A stretch of DNA of 64,000 nucleotides, from NCBI GenBank assembly GCA_905234075.1, contig CAJOGI010000001.1, positions 124,001-188,000 of the forward strand, read 5' to 3'. The notes beneath the pieces are model-generated. The model saw only the letters and a list, made by a program, of their open reading frames with translations, searched no databases and had not been told where the DNA came from. This document shows positions 6,910 to 15,472 of this stretch, in pieces. Made by a program: the position numbers and the translations under genes. The stretch's first letter is position 1. Each line of letters begins with the position of its first letter. This stretch comes from an uncultured Synergistales bacterium. GTDB taxonomy: Bacteria; Synergistota; Synergistia; Synergistales; Aminobacteriaceae.

Positions 6910-8397
6910 ATGATCAACGCTATAATAACTTTAATGCCCGTTCTCTTTCCGATTGTTGCCGGCTTTGCTCTGTTCTCGCGGCCGATTTTTGAGGACAGGC
7001 ATATTTACGTCGGCGTTATGACATTCGCAGCGTCATTAATAACTTTTTTTGCGGCCTTCATGACGAGCGAAGAGTTAATAACTTTGTGGCGCGTTACTGA
7101 AAATTTATCAATCGCTTTCAGATTAGATTTCCCGGCGCGTGCTTTTTCATGCCTCGTCGCTTTTATATGGCCTTTAGTTACTATTTACGCTTTTGAATAT
7201 TTAAGGCGGCGGCCTCCGGTCGATAGATTTTACGCATTTTTTCTTTCAACGTTTGGAATTTTAATCGGCGTTGCCTGCGCAGGAAATTTATTGACGCTTT
7301 ATTTATTCTACGAGTTAATGACGTTCATGACTTTGCCGTTAGTCATGCACACTCAAAGACGGGACTCTATCCGCGCTACCGTAGTATATCTTTTATATTC
7401 ACTTATCGGCGCGGCTCTTGCACTGGGAGGATTTTTTTTCTTTCAGGTTTACGGAGTTTCAATGGACTTTACGCCGGGCGGAGTTCTCGACATTGCAAAA
7501 ATAACTTCAGAAAATAATCAGAGCATGATTTTAACCGTAACATTTTTAACTATTTTAGGCTTCGGAGCGAAGGCCGGATTAGTTCCCTTACATGCTTGGC
7601 TTCCGATTGCCCACCCTATGGCACCGACGCCGGCAAGCGCAGTTTTATCGGGCTTAATAACGAAGGCCGGAGTTATAGCGATGTTCAGAGTAGTTTATTA
7701 TGTAGTCGGAGCTGATTTCATTCGCGGCACTTGGGTGCAGACGACTCTTTTATACATGGCCTTATTAACTATATTCACCGGCTCTATGATGGCTTACGTT
7801 GAAAAGCACTTTAAGAAACGTATAGCGTGGTCGTCAGTCAGTCAGGTCTCTTATGTTGTATTCGCAATGATGCTGTTAAATCCGGCCGGTATTCGAGGAG
7901 CGGTTCTGCAGATTGCTGCTCATGCAATGTCAAAGAGCTGTTTGTTTTTGAGCGCGGGCGTTGTAATTTATTTCACCCTTCAGGGAGTTCATTATCACTA
8001 CGCCGATCAGCTTCTCGGAATAGGCAAAGAACTTCCGATAACGATGACGTGTTTCGCGCTTGCTTCGATTTCATTAATCGGGCTTCCGATTACAGGAGGC
8101 TTTACGGCAAAATGGTATATGGCTTCGGGCGCGTTAAGTCTCGGCGGTCTTGGAATTTTCGGGATAATTATTTTAATGGTCAGTGCGCTGCTTACAGCAG
8201 GATATTTATTGCCGATCGTAACGGACGCATTTTTTCCGGGCAGTGATTTTAATTACGAGAGAGTAAATTCAATCCGTCTATCATGGAACATGAAAATTCC
8301 GTTATTATTATTAAGTGCCGGAGCAGTCATGACGGGATTGTTCGCAGGAGCTTTAATTAATTTCGTTGACGCAAAAATTATCGCGTCGCTTTTATAA
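6910..8397 (+). CDS. mnhD: Mrp/Mnh-type antiporter large subunit, second copy
   Basis: The 495-residue proton_antipo_M protein has LYLFYELMTFMTLPLVMHTQ, the lysine helix GFGAKAGLVPLHAWLPIAHP and KKRIAWSSVSQVSYVVFAMM. It is a second NuoL/M/N-like channel and may take the place of the antiporter part of MrpA, whose DUF4040 piece is encoded separately at 2538. It follows the first copy after 2 bases and is the last gene of the operon; a strong terminator follows 24 bases later. I cannot decide from sequence which ion (Na+ or H+) each large subunit carries. Confidence 0.85.
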   Translation: MINAIITLMPVLFPIVAGFALFSRPIFEDRHIYVGVMTFAASLITFFAAFMTSEELITLWRVTENLSIAFRLDFPARAFSCLVAFIWPLVTIYAFEYLRRRPPVDRFYAFFLSTFGILIGVACAGNLLTLYLFYELMTFMTLPLVMHTQRRDSIRATVVYLLYSLIGAALALGGFFFFQVYGVSMDFTPGGVLDIAKITSENNQSMILTVTFLTILGFGAKAGLVPLHAWLPIAHPMAPTPASAVLSGLITKAGVIAMFRVVYYVVGADFIRGTWVQTTLLYMALLTIFTGSMMAYVEKHFKKRIAWSSVSQVSYVVFAMMLLNPAGIRGAVLQIAAHAMSKSCLFLSAGVVIYFTLQGVHYHYADQLLGIGKELPITMTCFALASISLIGLPITGGFTAKWYMASGALSLGGLGIFGIIILMVSALLTAGYLLPIVTDAFFPGSDFNYERVNSIRLSWNMKIPLLLLSAGAVMTGLFAGALINFVDAKIIASLL

Positions 8398-8421
8398 AAC
8401 ACTTATGATATAATAATCATC

Positions 8422-8455
8422 AAGCAGTTCTCTGAATGAAGAGGACTGCTTTTTT
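8422..8455 (+). terminator. Rho-independent terminator of the antiporter operon
   Basis: AAGCAGTTCTCT and AGAGGACTGCTT form a 12-bp stem (one G-U pair) around a GAATGA loop, followed by six T. It lies 24 bases after the last antiporter gene. Confidence 0.9.
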
Positions 8456-8519
8456 GGGCACTACAATGGGGACTACAAAGGTCTTAAAATTTTTCAGAGT
8501 TCATAAAAATTTACGAAGC
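8456..8519 (+). repeat. Dispersed ACTACA repeat, copy 1
   Basis: Two tandem units of (G)GGGACTACAAT (the first starts GGGCACTACAAT) are followed by a conserved tail with TTAAAATTTTT and CATAAAAATTTACG. The same arrangement occurs at 36986-37049, 26195-26256 and 59400-59460. It directly follows the antiporter terminator. Confidence 0.75.
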
Positions 8520-8598
8520 AAATTAAAAAAATAAGTTCACGAATTTTTTTTGCGCCGCTTAAAAATTTTTCTCTTAATTTTTTCACGTGCGTTTGTAA

Positions 8599-8632
8599 TA
8601 AAAAAGCTCCCTTGATTTTTTCAAGAGAGCTT
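8599..8632 (-). terminator. Rho-independent terminator of the surface-protein operon
   Basis: Read on the minus strand, AAGCTCTCTTGA and TCAAGGGAGCTT pair around an A-rich loop and are followed by a run of T. It lies 23 bases beyond the stop of the large surface-protein gene. Confidence 0.85.
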
Positions 8633-8654
8633 CTTTAATTTTTTATTGAGAATT

Positions 8655-11600
8655 TTATTTTTTAACTCGTCTCAAATTCACATACAGGCCAAGAATTAAA
8701 AGCAGGAACAAAAATAAACTCCTAACTCCTAACTTCTCACTCCTAACTGAAACACAGCCGCCTCCGCCGCCCGATGAGCCTGACGAAGCTGAACTAGCCG
8801 CGCTTGATTTTGTTCCCGAAGTTTTATTTTGCGCGTTAGTTGTCTGTGATGTTGTCGATGATGAGGCCGCATATTTTTGAGCGAGCCACATTGTGCCGTA
8901 GATTTCTCCGTCGTCTAAACCGTCAGGGACAACGAGCAATTTATTTCCGTTATTTCCTTCAACGAGCTGCGCCTGATTAGACGAAGCCTCAGAATTTACA
9001 ATCGTGCCGGAATAATTTGAGCTTGAGTTGACGTTTGCAACGTAAGCCGTAAGTTTCACTAGAAGCCCTTTTCCGTCATCGCTGGCAATAAGTTCGAGCG
9101 CGCCGCAGTCTAGGGCATCGAAAATATTTACCGCGCTGTTTGTGCCGAGAACGGGAACTGAAGAATTTTTGCCTTGAAATTCAAAACGAAGAGACTTGAA
9201 AATTTTTTCAGCCGCTGAATAATTCAAAGGTGCGTCAAATTCATATGACATTGCTAAATCTTCTTCAATGCTTGAATAAATTTCGCTGCCCAGTGCCGCT
9301 TTAAGTTCCGAGCCGGAAAATTCCCAAGGGAAAATTAACGGGAACATGTCGCCGGTATTAACTCCTGCGAAACTTACAGAGAAGCCTGCGCCCATTGAAG
9401 GCGTATAACCGTCCGAAGCAGAGTAAACAGTATTGAGATCAAATGCCGAATTTGTGAAGCTTGAAACGACAGCCGCAGAAGTTCCCCAGATTTTATTATA
9501 AATAGTCTGGAATATATCGCTTTGAACTATATCGAGATTGCTGTCAACAAGTCCGTAGCCGAGATTATATTCTTCAAAATTGTAGCGGAGTTCACGAAGC
9601 ATTAAGAGCGCGTCAGAATTTCCAGAGAGCGGCGAATTATTCAGATCTCCGAAAGTATATTCGGGGTCGATTTTTATTCTTGCGCTGTCTGAAGGATATT
9701 CGCCGGCACTGTTTGCGCGCTGTGTCGTTGCTGTAACGGTTACGTAAGTCTGCCCTGTCGTTACTCGTCTTGCTGTGATTATGCCGTTTTTATCGACAAC
9801 TAAATACCCCGTCGGACTGACTGACCAGTTGACGGCCTCTTCGCCCGAACCTGTGCCTGCATAAGCTGTAGTTCTGTTCGTGTAATATATTTTAGCGACA
9901 AGGCTTGCGGTCTGTCCTATACGCCTCATTGAATTAGGCACGCCGCTGAGAATTACGTATGATATTTCATAAGGGTGTGTATCGTCGCTCGTTCTCTCTA
10001 CAGAACCGAAAAATACCGGGCCTATGTCCAAGTCAGTACCCGGAGCCCGTCTATCGACTCCGCGCTGGTCATACTGCGGAAAACGGAAGCGTGCACTTCT
10101 ATACGGAATTATATTAATAGCTGTATATGTAAGCGCAAGATTTTCATCTTCTTTGAGCATAATAGTTTTAAGTCTTAAAGTCGAGTCGGCGAGCGTCGAA
10201 CCGATATAAGGCGGTACCGTGCTGCTCACTTCATTAACAGCAAGAGTATTGTCTGAATAAAATGTCGCCATTGTCCACGTGGTGTCTGACTCGTCGCCTG
10301 TTGCGCCCGGACCGGCCTTCCAGCCTGTTCTGCCCTGAACAGTCTCATAAATTCCTACTCTGTTATATCCGCCGGATCTGATTTCTTCATTAACTCTTGA
10401 GTAAACGTCGCTGGGAGCATTGTTGCCTACAACGAGAGTACCTAAAATTTCTACGGTGCCTGCCTCAACACAAACCCCTCCGCCCTGCGTTATGGCAGTA
10501 TTTTTCAAGAAAGCACTGCTTCTTATTGTTATGTTGCCCAATGCAGTCATGCCGCCGCCTGAACTTGAGCTGCTGCCGTTATTAGCCTGATTTTCAAAGA
10601 ATGTGCAGTTATCAACAAGTGTCTGCGTTGATGATGTGCCGTTAGAAACGTCGAGATATAAACCGCCGCCCTTTGCGTCCGTTCCGCCCATCGCGTTATT
10701 GGCGTAAAAAGTACAGCTGTCTATAGTCGCGCTGTCAGCCTCGATGAAAGCACCGCCGCCCTGACCGCCGTCAGCGACATTGCCCTCAAGCATTGATGAT
10801 TTTATGGCAAAACTAGTTCCTCTTCCGGTTTGTGAAAAATAAACCGCTCCGCCGTTTTGTGATGAGTGGTTGCCCTTAAAATAGCTTGTGTTTACTTGAA
10901 TACTTCCATAAACTTGAATCGCTCCGCCGTATTGTGCTTCATTAGTTTCAAAAGTAGATTTAGTAACGGTTGTAGTGCTTCCCTCAAGGTCTAAAGCACC
11001 GCCGCGAATTAATGCTGAATTATTCAAAAAATATGTGTCTGTAATATTGACCGTTGAAGTATCGGCGTAAACGGCACCGCCCGAACGCGATGTCTTATTA
11101 TTCGATAATGAAGAGCTGTTTATTGTTAATGCTCCGCCGGCAGGAGAATAGAGCGCACCGCCTCTTTGATTGAGCGAGGCATCTCCGTTAGTGTCAAAAC
11201 TTGATGAAGTAATGCCAATGTTAAGGGCATAAACGGCACCGCCGTCAACAGCGTTTTGATTTTGTACAGTTGAATTATTTACGGTAACAGTACCGGACGC
11301 TGAATAAACAAAACCGCCGCCTCCGTTAGTCGCCGTATTTACTTCAGATATTGTTAAGCCCTCAATAGTTACGCTTCCGCTGTTGGTAGCGATCGCGCCT
11401 CCGTTGTTATATGCAGTATTATTCGTAAAATTTATTTTGTCAGAGTCCATTAGAAGCGTATCAGTCCCGGCAAAATAGACAGCACCGCCGCTTCCTGCGT
11501 TATTCGATACGGTTGTCGAACCTCCGAGTGTCGCATTTTCTGAAAAAGTAATTTCTTCATCATCTGTTGTAGTAAAAGCCGTCTTAAAATCCGAGCCTTT

Positions 11601-13418
11601 ACCGCCCCAATAGACAGCACCGCCGTCTCCGTAATCAAGATTATCAATATTAGCTTGATTTTTAGTGAAAGTTGTCTTTGTTGCAAATTTTAGTGAGCCG
11701 TTCGATGTCGTGTAAACAGCACCGCCGCTGTCTAAGGCCGTATTATTTTGAAAATCGGTTGCGCCGTTGAAATTCAGTCCGCCTCTTTCGATATAAAGCG
11801 CACCGCCGACCCAAGCCGTATTTGCATTCTCTGTTCCGAATGAAGCCTCGCCGCTGATGCCGACTCTGCCGCTCCCTGTTGACGCAACAGCCCCGCCGGC
11901 TTGAGCTGTGTTTCCGTTAAACTTCACTGTCCCTAACGCTGATGTTCCTGAACTTGCAAAACAAATTGCACCGCCTAAGCCTGTTGCAGGATTTCCTCCG
12001 CTTGTAGGATCTGTTGTCACGGAACTGTAATCGCCTGCCTTATTGCCTGCGAAAACTAGAGTCGCGCTATTGTTGGCTATTCTTCCGCTACCTTCAGCGT
12101 AAACAGCACCGCCGCTGCCTGAGGCCGTGTTTGATGTAAATGTAACAGTTCCGCCCATAGTCGCAAGCCCTGAGCCTGTTATGAAAATCGCGCCTCCGTT
12201 TGTAGCTGCCGTGTTGCTCGTGAAAGTCGGATTGCCGCTGAAAGTAACGCCATCGCCTGTAGCTATATACAAGGCTCCTCCATTAGCCGCATTGTTGCCT
12301 GAAAAAGCGTAACTGCCTGAAAAAGTTGCTGCACCGCCTGCCGCATACAACGCACCTCCGGCAGTAGTTGCAGCATTATTTGTAAATGTGTTCGTGCCTG
12401 TAAACGACGCAGTCCCTCCGGCCTGATAAACCGCGCCGCCGTTCGTAACAGTATTGGCTGCGCTGAATGTATTTGTGCCGCCGAAACTTACATCGCCTGC
12501 TGCGATATAGACAGCACCGCCGTTTGTTGCTTTGTTAGTGCCGTTAAAAACGTTTGTTCCAGCCAAACTAACGCTTCCTGCTTCGATATAAATTACTCCG
12601 CCGTCTCCTGTAGCGGTATTCGTTCCGCTGAATGTATTTGTGCCGCTCTCAAATGAAACCGTGCCGGCCTTAACGTAAATTACACCGCCGTTTGCTGCCG
12701 TATATGTGCCGCTGAAAGTATTTGCGCCGGGAAAATTCACCGTGCCTCCTGCGATATAAACGGCACCGCCTTCTGAAGCAGTGTTAGTCGAAAAAGTATT
12801 TGTGCCTGCAAAACTGACAGTCCCTCCCGTTGCACCAACGTAGACGGCTCCTCCTGTTGTATTTGAAGGAGAAGCGTTGCCGGTAGCGTCAATATTATTA
12901 AACGTTACGCCGGTGAATGTTGTTGTACCGCCCGTATCAATCTGAACGCCGCCGCCGGAATTTCCTGCGAAGGTCTGATTATTGAAAGCAAGAGTAAAGC
13001 CGGATTTATCTACTATGAAATGCCTTCCGCCTGCAACATTGGTGATCGAATGGGCTCCTGAAAAACTCACGGAAGTAAGGCTGCCGTAATCGCTGAATGT
13101 TATAGCCTCCGTCAACGTTTCATCTTTCTCAAGAGTTATTGTAATATCAGGGAAGTTTACCGCCGAGTCGGTCAACGTCAGTCCCAAATAACCTGCCGGA
13201 TTGTTAGCAAATGAAAGAGCGTTTTTTATCGATGTGAATTTATACGGCGGAGAGTTCAGCGTATATATATCTTCGCTTGTTACATCATCGCTTGTGCCCG
13301 TATAAAGATCGCTGTCGCTTGCGCTTGATGTTACAACAAGACTCGTAGCTCCGTAGGCCGCTGAAAAATTCAAGACTAAAATTAAAGTCAATGAGAGCAA
13401 AAATTTTTTTATATTCAT
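8655..13418 (-). CDS. Giant Pmp-like repeat surface protein with Synergist C-terminal sorting signal
   Basis: The 1587-residue protein has a signal peptide (KKFLLSLTLILVLNFSAAYG). Residues ~150-1060 are dozens of repeats of GGAVY / F-G-NTFS-N-A / GGA type, the pattern of right-handed beta-helix Pmp and autotransporter passengers. A bacterial Ig-like segment follows around 1190-1280 (ASLVAKIYYTNRTT ... YVTVTATT), then a globular part, a Ser/Thr linker, and SSGGGGGC with a hydrophobic stretch and RRVKK. The last part matches the Synergist-type sorting tail. Between Cys and the membrane stretch is VSVRSEKLGVRS, encoded by a heptad repeat (8718-8750). It is cotranscribed with the next gene (6 bases apart); AGAGGTAA precedes the ATG. 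Likely a surface adhesin; the target is unknown. Confidence 0.8.
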   Translation of the reverse strand: MNIKKFLLSLTLILVLNFSAAYGATSLVVTSSASDSDLYTGTSDDVTSEDIYTLNSPPYKFTSIKNALSFANNPAGYLGLTLTDSAVNFPDITITLEKDETLTEAITFSDYGSLTSVSFSGAHSITNVAGGRHFIVDKSGFTLAFNNQTFAGNSGGGVQIDTGGTTTFTGVTFNNIDATGNASPSNTTGGAVYVGATGGTVSFAGTNTFSTNTASEGGAVYIAGGTVNFPGANTFSGTYTAANGGVIYVKAGTVSFESGTNTFSGTNTATGDGGVIYIEAGSVSLAGTNVFNGTNKATNGGAVYIAAGDVSFGGTNTFSAANTVTNGGAVYQAGGTASFTGTNTFTNNAATTAGGALYAAGGAATFSGSYAFSGNNAANGGALYIATGDGVTFSGNPTFTSNTAATNGGAIFITGSGLATMGGTVTFTSNTASGSGGAVYAEGSGRIANNSATLVFAGNKAGDYSSVTTDPTSGGNPATGLGGAICFASSGTSALGTVKFNGNTAQAGGAVASTGSGRVGISGEASFGTENANTAWVGGALYIERGGLNFNGATDFQNNTALDSGGAVYTTSNGSLKFATKTTFTKNQANIDNLDYGDGGAVYWGGKGSDFKTAFTTTDDEEITFSENATLGGSTTVSNNAGSGGAVYFAGTDTLLMDSDKINFTNNTAYNNGGAIATNSGSVTIEGLTISEVNTATNGGGGFVYSASGTVTVNNSTVQNQNAVDGGAVYALNIGITSSSFDTNGDASLNQRGGALYSPAGGALTINSSSLSNNKTSRSGGAVYADTSTVNITDTYFLNNSALIRGGALDLEGSTTTVTKSTFETNEAQYGGAIQVYGSIQVNTSYFKGNHSSQNGGAVYFSQTGRGTSFAIKSSMLEGNVADGGQGGGAFIEADSATIDSCTFYANNAMGGTDAKGGGLYLDVSNGTSSTQTLVDNCTFFENQANNGSSSSSGGGMTALGNITIRSSAFLKNTAITQGGGVCVEAGTVEILGTLVVGNNAPSDVYSRVNEEIRSGGYNRVGIYETVQGRTGWKAGPGATGDESDTTWTMATFYSDNTLAVNEVSSTVPPYIGSTLADSTLRLKTIMLKEDENLALTYTAINIIPYRSARFRFPQYDQRGVDRRAPGTDLDIGPVFFGSVERTSDDTHPYEISYVILSGVPNSMRRIGQTASLVAKIYYTNRTTAYAGTGSGEEAVNWSVSPTGYLVVDKNGIITARRVTTGQTYVTVTATTQRANSAGEYPSDSARIKIDPEYTFGDLNNSPLSGNSDALLMLRELRYNFEEYNLGYGLVDSNLDIVQSDIFQTIYNKIWGTSAAVVSSFTNSAFDLNTVYSASDGYTPSMGAGFSVSFAGVNTGDMFPLIFPWEFSGSELKAALGSEIYSSIEEDLAMSYEFDAPLNYSAAEKIFKSLRFEFQGKNSSVPVLGTNSAVNIFDALDCGALELIASDDGKGLLVKLTAYVANVNSSSNYSGTIVNSEASSNQAQLVEGNNGNKLLVVPDGLDDGEIYGTMWLAQKYAASSSTTSQTTNAQNKTSGTKSSAASSASSGSSGGGGGCVSVRSEKLGVRSLFLFLLLILGLYVNLRRVKK
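8718..8750 (-). repeat. Heptad array (TAGGAGT family) inside coding sequence
   Basis: On the minus strand the sequence runs CAGTTAGGAGTGAGAAG then TTAGGAGTTAGGAGT. Unlike all other copies in the window it is read through in frame, adding about 11 residues (VRSEKLGVRS) inside the sorting tail of the giant surface protein. Confidence 0.75.
11900..12900 (-). repeat. Degenerate coding repeats of about 66-69 bp
   Basis: Within the giant surface protein the 22-23-residue unit (for example GGAVYIAAGDVSFGGTNTFS) recurs about a dozen times between roughly residues 170 and 500, with the GTNTF, TNGGAVY and AAG cores best conserved. Neighbouring units are close enough to suggest recent duplication by recombination. 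Confidence 0.65.
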
Positions 13419-13424
13419 AAATTT

Positions 13425-15416
13425 TTACCTCTTTTCACGTTTCGCAAAAACAAAAAATCCGAAATCCAAAAATAAAAGAGAAAAGAAAATATTTCCCATT
13501 ACGCTGCAGCCGCCGCTGTTGGCACTTGATAGCCTTTTCGCAGTTGCTGAAGTATTGCCTGCACGTGAGCTTGTGTCAGCACTTGTTGTGTTGGAATTAT
13601 CTTTGTAGCCTGCCGGAGCAATAAAAAATGTCATCTTCCATCTGTTGTCATTGATGCCGTCGCGGATAACTATATAATCATTGTCAGAAGTTATTGAGTG
13701 ATCTTCAATAATGCTCAACTCCGGCCGGACTCCGTCGCGTGTTCCGTCCAATAGCATTGATATAAAACTCACTGTAATTACGCCTCTGTCGTTATCAGTG
13801 TTGGATACACCCCTGTCGCCGTCAAAAAAGACTTTAATTTGATTGTTATACTGTCCTTTTCTTTCAAGCTCCTGCGAAAGATTCCAAATATTATTAACAC
13901 CGTTTGTCTGTGTCAGTAAATACAGATGATACTTCTCAAAAAAAGTGTTCTCAAGATATTCACCGTTGCGCGACTTCGTTATCATGTCATTGAGCCAAAT
14001 TCTGTCGTCAATTAAAGTTATAGGAATATTCAGCGTTACATGAACGGGCAGCATTCCTTCATCAGTACCGTTTCTTAAATTTCCCGGTATGTTTTGATTG
14101 AGCGTGAAATGCTGCAGGATTGTGCTCGGCATAGTTTCATCGCGTGTAATTGAGCCTGTGCCGAATGATGAAGTCGTTGGAACTTTTATTGTGCCCGGAG
14201 CTTTTGTAATCGTCTGCAAATTATCATAAAAAGTGCTGCCTGCGACTTTAGGCTGGAACGCCGTAACTTCAAAGAGATTAAAATTTCCTTTAGGCGCAGG
14301 CTGTTTATAAGTAGCACCGAGCCTCTTCCCGTAAATAATTTTGTGGCTTAGTCTAAGCTCATGATTCCCTACTTCGGGAGCGTCAATAGGATAAAGAATT
14401 AACGGTCTTTTATTCTGTTCGTTGATGTCATAGCCGCGCTGGAAGACGGAGACAAGGCCGGGCGGAATATGAGCGTTCGCAGCAAGCTGGAAAGTGCTGT
14501 CGATGTACGTAGTTCCCTGCGAACGGTCGAGGTCAAATTTCCAATAGTCCGGGCGCGTGTAATCTCCGTAAGCGTCGTAGGTCGCCGCCGCATATCTCAC
14601 AGCCGTATGATTTATAACTTCGGTCGTAAGAAAATAATTTACAGTCTCGTTATCAATTAATAAATCGTCCTCAAGCGGAACAAAGACCCAATGTTTTCCG
14701 CCTGCCGTAATATTTCCCGTCATATCCCAAGTTACTCGGTCATAAGCTACTATGTTTGAGTTTTTTACTTTGTTGTCGCGCAGCGTCATTCTTAAAATCA
14801 AAGGCTCAAATTGAGCTGTCGCCGGCGCAACGTTTGAAATAATCAAAGGACGTTGAATAGTCTGCGAGGGAGTATTTTTAGGATTTTGATGAAAATTCAT
14901 GAGCTGTACAACGCTGTCGTATGTATTTGTGAGGGAGCGTTGAAAAGTAAAATTAAAACGCCTCCATGTCGCGTCCATGCTTGCAGGCTGCCCTACCGGC
15001 AATAATGCGTTCGTGTAAGTCGTCGTTCCTATGGTGCTGAAGCCGGGCGTAGGAGTGCTTATATCAAAGCTCATTTCTTCGGCCTTCATGTCCATGTAAA
15101 CGCGCCCTATTCCATTTACGGCAAGCAGGAATAAAACGTGGAGCTCTCTATCTTCTATTTCTTCGTCTGAATGTCCGTTAAGAATTTTTATAACTGAAGT
15201 GTCATCATAATTGCCAAGAACGTCAGTTTGAAATTGTATAGCCTCGTTAAATTTTCCGCCGAATGTCGCGCCGTTTCCGTCTATGGCCATCCACTGCGAC
15301 GTGTAGCCGTTGCCCATGAGGTCGTCAAATTCATAGCCTGCGTAGCAAACGCCTATAGACATGAACACAACCGCAAGCAATACAAAAATACCTGCGGTCT
15401 TTGCAATAGCTTTCAA
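13425..15416 (-). CDS. Secreted surface protein with Synergist C-terminal sorting signal
   Basis: The 663-residue protein has an N-terminal signal peptide (KTAGIFVLLAVVFMSIGVCY) and ends NSGGCSVMGNIFFSLLFLDF followed by KREKR, the Gly-Cys, hydrophobic, basic layout of the Synergist sorting tail. The body has no domain I recognise; it is rich in Asn, Thr and aromatic residues and looks like a beta-rich extracellular protein. The start is TTG at 15416 with AGGAGG 8 bases upstream. It is 6 bases upstream of the giant Pmp-like gene and probably expressed with it. The function is unknown. Confidence 0.75.
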   Translation of the reverse strand: MKAIAKTAGIFVLLAVVFMSIGVCYAGYEFDDLMGNGYTSQWMAIDGNGATFGGKFNEAIQFQTDVLGNYDDTSVIKILNGHSDEEIEDRELHVLFLLAVNGIGRVYMDMKAEEMSFDISTPTPGFSTIGTTTYTNALLPVGQPASMDATWRRFNFTFQRSLTNTYDSVVQLMNFHQNPKNTPSQTIQRPLIISNVAPATAQFEPLILRMTLRDNKVKNSNIVAYDRVTWDMTGNITAGGKHWVFVPLEDDLLIDNETVNYFLTTEVINHTAVRYAAATYDAYGDYTRPDYWKFDLDRSQGTTYIDSTFQLAANAHIPPGLVSVFQRGYDINEQNKRPLILYPIDAPEVGNHELRLSHKIIYGKRLGATYKQPAPKGNFNLFEVTAFQPKVAGSTFYDNLQTITKAPGTIKVPTTSSFGTGSITRDETMPSTILQHFTLNQNIPGNLRNGTDEGMLPVHVTLNIPITLIDDRIWLNDMITKSRNGEYLENTFFEKYHLYLLTQTNGVNNIWNLSQELERKGQYNNQIKVFFDGDRGVSNTDNDRGVITVSFISMLLDGTRDGVRPELSIIEDHSITSDNDYIVIRDGINDNRWKMTFFIAPAGYKDNSNTTSADTSSRAGNTSATAKRLSSANSGGCSVMGNIFFSLLFLDFGFFVFAKREKR

Positions 15417-15472
15417 CTCTATAACCTCCTAAAAATTTTTTTAGCTTTTTATTACGTATATTATATTATTTT

